DNA from: Flavobacteriaceae bacterium
Lineage (GTDB): Bacteria; Bacteroidota; Bacteroidia; Flavobacteriales; Flavobacteriaceae
DNA length: 7,958 nucleotides
Assembly: GCA_013042825.1 (NCBI GenBank)
Contig: JABDPL010000162.1
Coordinates: forward strand, 1-7,958
Direction of reading: 5' to 3'
The notes below the pieces were generated by a model that had not been told where the DNA came from, did not search any database, and was given only the letters and a program-made list of their open reading frames with translations. A program made the translations under genes and the position numbers. Below, piece after piece: positions 1 through 6,957 of the stretch. Position 1 is the stretch's first letter, and the number at the start of each line of letters is the position of its first letter.

Positions 1-1171
1 CCTCACCATTTGCTGCAAAAGTCTCATTATGTAAAGTGGTATTAATTTTAACATTAGTTCGTTCCAGTTTTGCTTCCGCCATTTGAGATGCAATTGCACG
101 TTTCCAGATCAGTTCATACAATCTGGCCTGGTCGGCATCGGCACTGATCTGCTGACGCGAAAAATCGGTCGGTCGTATAGCCTCATGAGCCTCCTGGGCA
201 CCTTTGGATTTGCTTGTATAATTCCGAGGTGTGCTGTAGGCATCACCATAAACCGATTTCACCTGTGCTTCGGCCGCCTTGCGGGCCTCAGCCGAAAGAT
301 TGGTGCTGTCGGTTCTCATATAGGTAATCAAACCGGCCTCATAAAGCCGCTGTGCCATCGTCATGGTCTTAGCAACAGAAAAATATAGTTTTCGAGAAGC
401 TTCCTGCTGGAGGGTTGATGTTGTAAATGGTGCTGCAGGTGATTTCTTCGCTGGTATTTTATCAAGGCCTGAAACCGAATATTCTGCGTTGATATTCTTT
501 TTGAGAAAGGTTTCTGCCTCCTCCCGAGATTTAAAATTCTTCGGAAGCCTGGCTTTAAAAGCCTGACCACCTTGCGTTTTGAATTCAGCGTCAATCCTGA
601 AAGATGCCTCGGGCTTAAACTGTTCGATCTCGCGTTCACGCTCAACTATCAAACGCACGGAAACCGATTGAACGCGTCCTGCAGACAGTCCGCTTTTTAT
701 CTTTCGCCAAAGTACGGGACTCAGCTCATAGCCAACAATACGGTCGAGCACCCGTCTTGCCTGTTGTGCATCAACCAGGTTATAATCGATACCCCTGGGA
801 TTCTCAATGGCTTTCTTTATGGCCGATTTGGTAATTTCATGGAATACGATCCGCTTGATCTTGTTTTTATCCAATTTCAGGGTTTCGGCCAGATGCCATG
901 CAATGGCTTCCCCTTCCCTGTCCTCATCGCTCGCTAGCCAAACCATTTCAGCTTTCTTGGCGAGTTCTTTGAGTTTTTTTACAACGGCTTTTTTATCGCT
1001 CGAGACCTTGTATTTGGGTTTGAAATCGCTATCGACATTTACACCGAGTTCCTTAGAAGGCAAATCGGCAATATGTCCGAAACTGGACTCTACTTTGAAG
1101 TCTTTTCCAAGAAATTTTTCAATAGTTCTGGCCTTAGCCGGTGACTCTACGATCACTAAATTCTTCGCCAT
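1..1171 (-). CDS. topA: DNA topoisomerase I (type IA), N-terminal part, cut by the left window edge
   Basis: This enzyme relaxes negatively supercoiled DNA by cutting one strand and passing the other through the break. The minus-strand reading from the ATG at 1171-1169 gives 390 codons without a stop and leaves the window; the family is usually around 800-850 residues, so the C-terminal zinc/repeat region is outside. Seen: the TOPRIM domain opening MAKNLVIVESPAK with Glu9, the acidic metal site DEDREGE (Asp82, Asp84, Glu86), the conserved stretch SAGRVQSVSVRLIVERE (about 163-179), and the active-site segment GLITYMRTDS, whose Tyr284 should form the 5'-phosphotyrosine link. HEAIRPTD follows at about 329-336. 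All key residues are intact. It is transcribed leftwards in the same direction as the 1301-2107 gene, 129 bp away, and has its own candidate -7 box. Open frames on the plus strand here are antisense shadows. Confidence 0.97.
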   Translation of the reverse strand, partial: MAKNLVIVESPAKARTIEKFLGKDFKVESSFGHIADLPSKELGVNVDSDFKPKYKVSSDKKAVVKKLKELAKKAEMVWLASDEDREGEAIAWHLAETLKLDKNKIKRIVFHEITKSAIKKAIENPRGIDYNLVDAQQARRVLDRIVGYELSPVLWRKIKSGLSAGRVQSVSVRLIVEREREIEQFKPEASFRIDAEFKTQGGQAFKARLPKNFKSREEAETFLKKNINAEYSVSGLDKIPAKKSPAAPFTTSTLQQEASRKLYFSVAKTMTMAQRLYEAGLITYMRTDSTNLSAEARKAAEAQVKSVYGDAYSTPRNYTSKSKGAQEAHEAIRPTDFSRQQISADADQARLYELIWKRAIASQMAEAKLERTNVKINTTLHNETFAANGE

Positions 1172-1191
1172 AAATCAATTTTTGAGAGGTA

Positions 1192-1199
1192 CAAATGTA
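1192..1199 (-). promoter_or_regulatory. Candidate -7 box of the topA promoter
   Basis: The minus strand reads TACATTTG, an exact match to the Bacteroidota -7 pattern TAnnTTTG. It implies a start of transcription near 1187 and a leader of only about 15-20 nt before the topA ATG at 1171. I find no TTG-type -33 box at 17-23 bp upstream, where the sequence is an A-rich run, so the match is half a promoter. The rest of the 1172-1300 gap shows no gene and no convincing terminator hairpin for the upstream gene. Confidence 0.5.
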
Positions 1200-1300
1200 G
1201 ACGTTTTTTTTGATTTGCACGTTTTAGCTCGTTTGGAATGGCTTGAAATCCGGTGGTTTTCAGAAGACAAAAAACTTAAATATCGATGCGGACAGGTTGA

Positions 1301-2107
1301 TTAATACTCAACCGACCCGATAGACTCAATACGATCCTCAGCGTTATCAAATCCTACGGTTTCCTTGTATACATAATAAGTAGGATGATAGGTAAAGGCA
1401 GCCGTGAATAGAGACCCGATTCCACATAAAATAAATCCGACTATTGAAGCTAACAGGGATGCGACCATGATAAGTCCGAACGTCACCAACCATTTCCTGT
1501 TTCCCAGTTTAAAGGAAGCCTTAACGATATCACCAACCGAGAGTTCAGGGTTAAATCCCATAAAGACCGGGAAAAAACTAATGGGAACGATGAGGTAAAA
1601 AATTCCCAGGGTACTCACAAAAAACGTAGGTACTACCAGAAGCAGGACAATACCATATAATATTAAAGTAACGAGTATCAGCAAGAATGCTTTCGATAAA
1701 TACTTGCCCTTCAGAAAATAAAAGAAATCGTTGGTTACAACCTCCTGGTCATGATCAAACTTGTAGAGTATCCTGTAAAATGCGGCATACAGACAGAGGG
1801 AAACCGAACTGATCACCATAATTCCAACAAGGAAGAATAAAGCATAAACTATGGAAAAGCCTGCCATAAAGTTTTCGTAAACCGAAGAATCGACAAAACC
1901 GTTCTGAGATTCAGAAATGATCAATCCGACAAACGGAATGTAGAAGATTATTATAAATGGCAGCGTCAATGCAAAAACAAAGAGTTGCAACACAAATCCC
2001 TGCAGCCATGATTTTTTGAAAAGGTCGATAGACTGATTGAAAATGATCCCAAAATCCAAGGCCGGTGAACGTTCGATCTTACGGTAAAGGTCTGATAGCG
2101 AATCCAT
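1301..2107 (-). CDS. Multi-pass integral membrane protein of unknown function (268 residues)
   Basis: I do not recognise a family with a defined function. The protein has a short cytoplasmic-looking N-terminus (residues 1-33, with LDFGIIFNQSIDLFKKSW before the membrane part). It then has hydrophobic segments at about 35-64, 83-112, 138-159, 161-184 and 206-237, and an acidic tail rich in Asp/Glu (247-268). No signal peptide, lipobox, catalytic motif or nucleotide-binding motif is visible. The general form (an N-terminal amphipathic stretch, then 5-6 helices with Gly/Pro-rich turns such as FMGFNPELSVGD at 182-193) resembles the uncharacterised DUF4013-like and glycerophosphodiesterase-membrane-domain-like proteins common in Bacteroidota; that is an impression, not an assignment. 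The start ATG at 2107 is supported by a promoter 20 bp upstream. It is divergent from miaB and may be transcribed on towards topA. Confidence 0.85.
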   Translation of the reverse strand: MDSLSDLYRKIERSPALDFGIIFNQSIDLFKKSWLQGFVLQLFVFALTLPFIIIFYIPFVGLIISESQNGFVDSSVYENFMAGFSIVYALFFLVGIMVISSVSLCLYAAFYRILYKFDHDQEVVTNDFFYFLKGKYLSKAFLLILVTLILYGIVLLLVVPTFFVSTLGIFYLIVPISFFPVFMGFNPELSVGDIVKASFKLGNRKWLVTFGLIMVASLLASIVGFILCGIGSLFTAAFTYHPTYYVYKETVGFDNAEDRIESIGSVEY

Positions 2108-2126
2108 ACATATAGGGTTGGTCTCT

Positions 2127-2157
2127 CAAAGATAATTTAAATTTAAAGGGTTTCAAA
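2127..2157 (-). promoter_or_regulatory. Housekeeping-type promoter for the 268-residue membrane protein
   Basis: On the minus strand a TTTG box (2157-2154) is followed after exactly 19 bp by TATCTTTG (2134-2127). This is a full match to the Bacteroidota primary-sigma pattern TTTG / TAnnTTTG at its normal spacing. Transcription should start near 2121, giving a leader of about 14 nt to the ATG at 2107. No Shine-Dalgarno sequence is present, as is usual for this phylum. Confidence 0.7.
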
Positions 2158-2172
2158 CAAGAATGTAATAAT

Positions 2173-2187
2173 ATGACACTTTGTCAG
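2173..2187. promoter_or_regulatory. Near-palindrome covering the miaB -33 box, possible operator
   Basis: The sequence ATGACACTTTGTCAG contains a perfect inverted repeat TGACA-CTT-TGTCA (2174-2186). It overlaps the TTTG (2180-2183) that serves as the miaB -33 box and lies 16 bp beyond the -33 box of the divergent gene, so one bound protein could affect both promoters. A close copy (13 of 15 bases) lies upstream of groES at 6991-7005. The symmetric 13-bp size fits a small dimeric regulator, but no binding protein is identified. Confidence 0.45.
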
Positions 2188-2213
2188 AATACCGTAAATA
2201 AATTGTATCTTTG
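2180..2213 (+). promoter_or_regulatory. Housekeeping-type promoter for the miaB operon
   Basis: TTTG (2180-2183) is followed after 22 bp by TATCTTTG (2206-2213), an exact match to the Bacteroidota -7 pattern. The -7 box is identical to that of the divergent promoter at 2127-2134. The spacing is at the long end of the accepted 17-23 bp range, so the promoter may be modest or regulated. Predicted transcription start is near 2219, leaving a leader of about 50 nt before the ATG at 2271. Confidence 0.7.
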
Positions 2214-2270
2214 CAAACCGATTTAAAGTCAGGTATAATTGTTGAAAACAGCTTTGAGCGGGGCAAATCA

Positions 2271-3716
2271 ATGGAAAAGATACTAGAAGAAAACAAACAA
2301 GGTGAATCGCTTTTTTCAGAGGCTGATCATGCCAATGGAAAAAAACTCTACATCGAGAGTTACGGATGCCAGATGAATTTCAGCGACAGCGAGATCGTGG
2401 CTTCCATACTGGCGAAAGAAGGGTTCAATACAACTCAGAATCTTGAAGACGCAGATCTTGTGTTGGTCAATACCTGTTCTATTCGGGAAAAGGCTGAACA
2501 GACCGTGAGAAAGCGCCTTGAAAAATATAACGCCGTTAAAAAGATCAATCCCGGTATGAAGATCGGGGTTTTGGGCTGTATGGCCGAACGCCTCAAAAGC
2601 AAATTCCTTGAAGAGGAAAAGATGGTCGACCTGGTTGTTGGTCCGGATGCCTACAAAGATCTCCCAAACCTGATTGCCGAAGTCGATGAAGGCCGGCATG
2701 CTGTTAATGTCATCCTTTCAAAAGATGAGACCTATGGGGATGTTTCACCCGTGCGATTAGACAGCACAGGTGTATCAGCCTTTGTTTCCATTACCCGTGG
2801 TTGCGACAATATGTGCACGTTCTGCGTGGTTCCCTTTACCAGGGGCCGGGAAAGAAGCAGGGATCCACAAAGCATATTAAAGGAAATACAGGAACTATGG
2901 GAAAACGGATATAAGGAAGTTACCCTCCTGGGGCAGAATGTAGATAGTTACCTTTGGTATGGCGGTGGACTCAAGAAGGATTTTTCCAAAGCATCGGAAA
3001 TGCAGAAAGCCACGGCGGTGAATTTCGCCCAATTGCTGGACCTTTGTGCAACTGCTCAGCCTAAGATGCGTTTTCGGTTTTCCACTTCAAACCCGCAGGA
3101 CATGACAATCGATGTCATTGAGGTCATGGCTAAGCACCGGAATATCTGCAAGTATATACACCTTCCCGTGCAGAGTGGCAGCAATAAGATTTTGAAGGCG
3201 ATGAACCGGCAGCACACGCGTGAGGAATATTTCAAACTGATCGACAATATATGGAAGATCATCCCGGATTGCGCTATCAGCCAGGACATCATTGCCGGCT
3301 TCCCCACCGAGACTGAAGAGGACCACATGGATACCCTCAGTTTAATGGAATATGTGAAATATGACTTCGGATTTATGTTTGCATATTCCGAGAGGCCCGG
3401 AACACTGGCCGAGCGCAAATTGGCTGATGATGTTCCAATGGAGATCAAGAAACGGCGGTTGCAAGAGATCATTCAGCTGCAGCAAAAACACGGACTTTTC
3501 AGAACACGGCAGCAGTTAGGAAAGACAGTTGAGGTTCTAATTGAAAAGGAGTCAAAAAAATCGGATCTGCATTGGTCCGGGAGAAACAGCCAGAATACCG
3601 TGGTCGTATTTCCTAAGGAAAACTACAAGCCCGGTGATTTCGTTAATGTGAAGGTCATTGAATGTACATCAGCCACCTTGATAGGCGAAGCTGAGGGGTA
3701 TTCTGAAAACAATTGA
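2271..3716 (+). CDS. miaB: tRNA-2-methylthio-N6-dimethylallyladenosine synthase (MiaB)
   Basis: MiaB is a radical-SAM enzyme with two 4Fe-4S clusters that adds a methylthio group to i6A37 of tRNAs reading UNN codons, improving reading-frame maintenance. With the start at ATG 2271 it has 481 residues, within family size. Seen: the N-terminal UPF0004 domain with cluster cysteines Cys33 (YGCQMN), Cys69 (NTCSIREKAE) and Cys103 (GCMAERLK); the radical-SAM motif RGCDNMCTFC with Cys178, Cys182 and Cys185; the motif HLPVQSGSN (297-305); IAGFPTE (341-347); and a C-terminal TRAM domain (about 414-475) for tRNA binding. The frame is open upstream to a TTG at 2211, but that codon lies inside the -7 promoter box, so the ATG is preferred. 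MtaB-type paralogues are possible but the sequence motifs favour MiaB. First gene of the plus-strand run. Confidence 0.97.
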   Translation: MEKILEENKQGESLFSEADHANGKKLYIESYGCQMNFSDSEIVASILAKEGFNTTQNLEDADLVLVNTCSIREKAEQTVRKRLEKYNAVKKINPGMKIGVLGCMAERLKSKFLEEEKMVDLVVGPDAYKDLPNLIAEVDEGRHAVNVILSKDETYGDVSPVRLDSTGVSAFVSITRGCDNMCTFCVVPFTRGRERSRDPQSILKEIQELWENGYKEVTLLGQNVDSYLWYGGGLKKDFSKASEMQKATAVNFAQLLDLCATAQPKMRFRFSTSNPQDMTIDVIEVMAKHRNICKYIHLPVQSGSNKILKAMNRQHTREEYFKLIDNIWKIIPDCAISQDIIAGFPTETEEDHMDTLSLMEYVKYDFGFMFAYSERPGTLAERKLADDVPMEIKKRRLQEIIQLQQKHGLFRTRQQLGKTVEVLIEKESKKSDLHWSGRNSQNTVVVFPKENYKPGDFVNVKVIECTSATLIGEAEGYSENN

Positions 3717-3718
3717 TA

Positions 3719-4966
3719 ATGGAATCAGTACAAGCCATAAAACAACGTTTTGGGATTGTAGGGAATGATCCGGGGTTAAATCGTGCTATCGAAAAGGCCA
3801 TCCAGGTTGCCGCAACCGATATTTCGGTTTTGGTAACAGGTGAGAGCGGTGTTGGTAAAGAGGCTATTCCGAAGATCATTCACCAGCTGTCGCACCGCAA
3901 ACATGGAAAATACATTGCGGTTAATTGTGGGGCTATTCCGGAAGGAACCATAGACAGCGAATTATTCGGGCATGAGAAAGGCGCTTTTACCGGTGCCACC
4001 CAAACCCGGTCAGGGTATTTTGAAGTGGCCGACGGAGGCACCATCTTCTTAGACGAGGTTGGAGAACTCCCGCTGACTACCCAGGTAAGGTTGTTGCGTG
4101 TACTTGAAAACGGTGAGTTCATCAAAGTTGGATCGAGTAAGGTTCAGAAAACCAATGTCAGGATAGTGGCCGCTACCAATCAAAATATGTTTGATGCCAT
4201 TCAGAAAGAACGCTTCCGTGAAGACCTGTATTACAGGTTGAGCACAGTTGAGATAAATCTTCCTGCCCTTAGAGATCGGCAGGACGATATTCATTTGCTC
4301 TTCAGGAAATTCGCGAGTGATTTTGCATTGAAATATAAGATGCCCACCATACGGCTTACCGATGATGCCGTTACTGAATTACTCAGTTACAGATGGGGCG
4401 GTAACATCAGGCAATTGCGCAATGTGGCCGAGCAAATTTCTGTTTTGGAAAAGAACCGGGCTATAGACAGGGCTGCGTTGCTGAGTTACTTACCCGATGC
4501 ACACAGCAATTTACCAGCGGTAATTGAAAAAACAAAACAGGACAGCGACTTCAGCAACGAGCGTGAGATCCTCTATAAGGTCTTATTCGATATGAAATCA
4601 GATCTCAATGATCTGAAGCAGTTGACCATGGAACTCATGAAAAGTGGCGCTTCCGATGTAAAGCAGAAACATCAGGGCCTGATCGATAAGATCTATGGTG
4701 ATGGAGATAATGGTGAACAGCAGATGGAAGTCCTGCCTGCAACACGTCCCGAAGAACCTGAGGTTAAAATCGTGCAACCTGCTGAAGACCGCTATGAATA
4801 TGCCGAAGAAATCGAAGAGGAAGAAACCCTCTCGCTGCAAGACAAGGAGCTTGAATTGATCAAGAAGTCGCTTGAACGACACAAGGGTAAACGCAAACTC
4901 GCCGCCCAGGAACTGGGAATAAGCGAGCGCACACTTTACAGGAAAATCAAACAATACGATCTATAA
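3719..4966 (+). CDS. Sigma-54-type AAA+ transcription activator without receiver domain, Fis-type DNA-binding end
   Basis: This protein should act as a hexameric ATPase that remodels sigma-54 RNA polymerase at -24/-12 promoters. It has 415 residues. Seen: Walker A GESGVGKE (41-48), the sigma-54 contact loop GAFTGA (88-93), Walker B GGTIFLDEV (106-114), the arginine-finger segment RFREDLYYRL (165-174), the sensor II region WGGNIRQL (226-233, where most relatives have WPGN), and a C-terminal Fis-type helix-turn-helix (about 376-413, AAQELGISERTLYRKIKQ). AAA+ starts about 15 residues from the N-terminus, so there is no receiver, GAF or PAS domain; in this it is like PspF. Residues 265-375 form a linker, partly helical and strongly acidic near 360-370, which may be the sensory or partner-binding part. 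The ATG at 3719 lies 2 bp after the miaB stop; a TTG at 3713 overlapping that stop would add two residues. Confidence 0.93.
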   Translation: MESVQAIKQRFGIVGNDPGLNRAIEKAIQVAATDISVLVTGESGVGKEAIPKIIHQLSHRKHGKYIAVNCGAIPEGTIDSELFGHEKGAFTGATQTRSGYFEVADGGTIFLDEVGELPLTTQVRLLRVLENGEFIKVGSSKVQKTNVRIVAATNQNMFDAIQKERFREDLYYRLSTVEINLPALRDRQDDIHLLFRKFASDFALKYKMPTIRLTDDAVTELLSYRWGGNIRQLRNVAEQISVLEKNRAIDRAALLSYLPDAHSNLPAVIEKTKQDSDFSNEREILYKVLFDMKSDLNDLKQLTMELMKSGASDVKQKHQGLIDKIYGDGDNGEQQMEVLPATRPEEPEVKIVQPAEDRYEYAEEIEEEETLSLQDKELELIKKSLERHKGKRKLAAQELGISERTLYRKIKQYDL

Positions 4967-4975
4967 TTGTCTGGA

Positions 4976-5173
4976 ATGAAAGCTGTAGAAATATTTATGA
5001 TTCGGAAATCCTTCAGTAGGAATAGCTCTGAGAAGATCAGGGCAGAAGCCGAAGCTTTGGTCAATGAAAAACACTACCAGGGCTACCGCGTGATCAACAT
5101 CGATTTCGATGTGGCCGACAATGCCGGCTATATATATGCGTTTATAACCATGAAACGTCCTAATACCTATTAA
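4976..5173 (+). CDS. Small unrecognised protein (65 residues) between the activator and lptE
   Basis: I do not recognise this protein. Starting at the ATG at 4976 it has 65 residues; a TTG at 4967, directly after the upstream stop, would give 68, and an ATG at 4997 would give 58. It is likely real because it fills exactly the space between the activator stop (4966) and the lptE start (5174), with its TAA touching the lptE ATG, and its codon choice resembles its neighbours. The predicted layout is strand (KAVEIFMIRK), charged helix (SSEKIRAEAEALVNEKH), strand (YRVINIDFDVA), strand (GYIYAFITMKR). No signal peptide, membrane segment or cysteines are present. The beta-alpha-beta-beta outline with paired terminal strands loosely recalls small cytoplasmic proteins such as the Cse60/DUF2758 type; this is only a resemblance in form. 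If not a gene, it would be an unusually long gap in an otherwise gapless run. Confidence 0.7.
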   Translation: MKAVEIFMIRKSFSRNSSEKIRAEAEALVNEKHYQGYRVINIDFDVADNAGYIYAFITMKRPNTY

Positions 5174-5683
5174 ATGAAGTATATCAGCAAGTCTGTAGTT
5201 TTATTCTTGTTTTCAATTATACTGGCCAGTTGCGGGCCCTATTCGTTTACCGGCGCTTCCATTCCTGAAGGAACCGAGACCTTCCAGGTTAATTTCTTTC
5301 AGAATAATGCGCCCTTGATAGAGCCCGGCCTTGATCTTGAATTCACCCAAAGCCTCCAGGATCTCATTCTGAATCAAACCAATCTTGACCTGGTAAAATC
5401 AAATGGTGACCTGGTATACGAAGGCGAGATCACAGAGTACCGCATTTCACCAACAACGGCAACAGCAGAAAATACAGCTGCGCAAAACCGCCTGACGATA
5501 GGTGTTAACGTACGATTCTATGATCGCAAAAATGATCAAAATGATTTTGAAAAACGGTTCTCGTTTTTCTTCGATTATGAAGGCAGTGCCCAATTGATAG
5601 GTACTCAAAAGGAAGTTGCCATAGAAGAGATCTTCGATCGTATTACACAAGATATATTTAACGCCTCACTGGCGAACTGGTAA
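5174..5683 (+). CDS. lptE: LPS-assembly lipoprotein LptE family
   Basis: LptE is an outer-membrane lipoprotein that plugs and supports LptD, the barrel that inserts lipopolysaccharide in the outer leaflet. The 169-residue protein begins with a lipoprotein signal: positively charged MKYISK, a hydrophobic core, and the lipobox LASC with lipidated Cys20. The residues after Cys20 (GPYSFTGASIPEG) lack an acidic surface-export signal of the kind known in Flavobacteriia, in line with a periplasm-facing position. YSFTGASIPEGTETFQV and the later YEGEITEY (82-89) and VRFYD (113-117) fit the alternating strand pattern and segment order of Bacteroidota LptE, described in that phylum as secretin/TonB-short-domain-like folds. 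The C-terminal helix (146-167) is amphipathic. It starts at the base after the preceding stop (TAA-ATG) and ends the same way with the next gene, suggesting coupled translation. The lptD gene is not in the window. Confidence 0.88.
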   Translation: MKYISKSVVLFLFSIILASCGPYSFTGASIPEGTETFQVNFFQNNAPLIEPGLDLEFTQSLQDLILNQTNLDLVKSNGDLVYEGEITEYRISPTTATAENTAAQNRLTIGVNVRFYDRKNDQNDFEKRFSFFFDYEGSAQLIGTQKEVAIEEIFDRITQDIFNASLANW

Positions 5684-6568
5684 ATGACAACATCTGAATT
5701 CACATATGTGCTTGAACATCCCGACTCCATGAGTCGTGAACAGGTGCATGAATTCCGGGCCATAATCGATAAATTCCCGTTCTTTCAGCCGGCCAGGGCC
5801 TTATATCTTAAAGGTCTAAAATTGAATGACAGCTTCCTGTATAACCAGGAACTGAAAACTACAGCCGCCTACACTGCCGACAGAAGCGTATTATTCGATT
5901 TCATAACGTCTGAAGAATTTGTTCAGAATGAGATCTCAGATCTCATCACCTATAACCTCGAACATTTAAAGGAGATCGAACTGCAGTCGTATGAAGACGT
6001 TTCAACCCGACTGAAAACCGAGTCGAGCGATGAATGGCTGGAGCGTGCGGTAAAAGAGGAGCAAGATCAGCAAATAGATCAGGCCCCTGAGGAACCGGTT
6101 TCAAAATCAATCGAAGCGGAGGAAGAGGCCGAAACAATTAAAGTTACCACACCCTCACTAGAAATAGGCACACCGCTTGAATTCGATAAGAATGAGATGC
6201 ATTCATTTTCTGAATGGTTAAAGCTTACCCGTTTTAAGCCTATAGATCGGAAAACCGATGAGGAAATTGCAGCTAAGCCCGATGATCCCACGCAGAAAGA
6301 ACCGAAACACAAAGATGCCATCGATCGTTTTCTGGAAACAAAACCGACGATGCCACCTGTAAGTCAGGAAGCCCCGAAAATCAACCTGGCCAAGGAGCGT
6401 ATGCTTAAACCGGAATCCCTGATGACCGAAACTCTGGCGCGTATTTACCTGGAACAGAAAAATTACGATAAAGCCATAAAAGCCTACGAGATTTTAAGTT
6501 TGAAATATCCGGAAAAAAGTGGTTTCTTTGCAGACCAAATTCTAGCAATCAAAGAATTAAAAAAATAA
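5684..6568 (+). CDS. Cytoplasmic protein with acidic middle part and C-terminal TPR
   Basis: No enzymatic function can be assigned. The 294-residue protein has a helical N-terminal part (about 1-105, with FPFFQPARALYLKGLK at 31-46), and a long low-complexity charged region (about 107-170, rich in Glu, Gln, Pro). Two short conserved-looking motifs follow, HSFSEWLKLTRFKPID (173-188) and DAIDRFLETKPTMPP (211-225). It ends with one tetratricopeptide-like helix pair (248-281, TETLARIYLEQKNYDKAIKAYEILSLKYP). There is no signal peptide or membrane segment, so it is cytoplasmic or membrane-associated through a partner. From memory a protein of this shape sits between lptE and secG in many flavobacteria, so it is probably conserved; a scaffold or adaptor role is an inference from the TPR. 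It follows lptE with no gap and precedes secG by 9 bp. Confidence 0.9.
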   Translation: MTTSEFTYVLEHPDSMSREQVHEFRAIIDKFPFFQPARALYLKGLKLNDSFLYNQELKTTAAYTADRSVLFDFITSEEFVQNEISDLITYNLEHLKEIELQSYEDVSTRLKTESSDEWLERAVKEEQDQQIDQAPEEPVSKSIEAEEEAETIKVTTPSLEIGTPLEFDKNEMHSFSEWLKLTRFKPIDRKTDEEIAAKPDDPTQKEPKHKDAIDRFLETKPTMPPVSQEAPKINLAKERMLKPESLMTETLARIYLEQKNYDKAIKAYEILSLKYPEKSGFFADQILAIKELKK

Positions 6569-6577
6569 GTTGATACA

Positions 6578-6937
6578 ATGAGTACGTTTTCAATATTCCT
6601 AATTCTGATCGTGATCGTAGCCTTTCTTTTGGTTGTGGTCATTATGGTTCAGAATCCAAAAGGTGGCGGATTGTCATCCTCATTTGGCGGCGGCGGAACC
6701 CAGCAATTGGGGGGTGTAAAAAAGACCACCGATTTCCTCGATAAAAGTACCTGGACATTGGCTACACTCCTTATTATTCTCATCCTTCTTTCGAACATCG
6801 CCATTCCGGGTGCAGGAGGCAGTGTGGAATCTAAGGCCCTGGATGATGAATCAACAACGGCTCAACCATTGCCGGAAACGAGCGAAGCTGATGAACCGGC
6901 CGAACTCAATACGCCGATAAACGACACCACCCAGTAA
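6578..6937 (+). CDS. secG: Preprotein translocase subunit SecG
   Basis: SecG is the small auxiliary subunit of the SecYEG channel in the inner membrane and assists SecA-driven export. The 119-residue protein has two membrane helices (about 3-24 and 58-76). They flank the diagnostic cytoplasmic loop VQNPKGGGLSSSFGGGGTQQLGG (24-46), followed by KKTTDFLDKSTW (48-59). After the second helix comes a 40-residue acidic, Thr/Pro-rich tail (80-119) that E. coli SecG has in shorter form; such tails are common in Bacteroidota. It starts 9 bp after the TPR gene and ends 20 bp before an intrinsic terminator, so it is the last gene of the run. Confidence 0.96.
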   Translation: MSTFSIFLILIVIVAFLLVVVIMVQNPKGGGLSSSFGGGGTQQLGGVKKTTDFLDKSTWTLATLLIILILLSNIAIPGAGGSVESKALDDESTTAQPLPETSEADEPAELNTPINDTTQ

Positions 6938-6957
6938 TACTGTTGCAGAACAATATT

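Noticed and set aside
1172..1300. Terminator between the membrane-protein gene and topA
   Set aside because: T-rich stretches exist on the minus strand, but I found no stem with more than a few paired bases before them; read-through into topA is possible.
83..1304. Several plus-strand open frames of 67-165 codons opposite topA
   Set aside because: They are antisense to an unbroken topA frame with all catalytic motifs, overlap one another and resemble no protein family.
4598..4616. Perfect inverted repeat TCAGATC-TCAAT-GATCTGA inside the activator gene
   Set aside because: It encodes a normal helical part of the linker, has no T-tract and is unrelated in position to any transcription boundary.
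5928..5946. Perfect inverted repeat ATGAGATC-TCA-GATCTCAT inside the TPR gene
   Set aside because: It lies in the middle of a coding frame (NEISDLI) with no T-tract or promoter nearby; codon choice explains it well enough.
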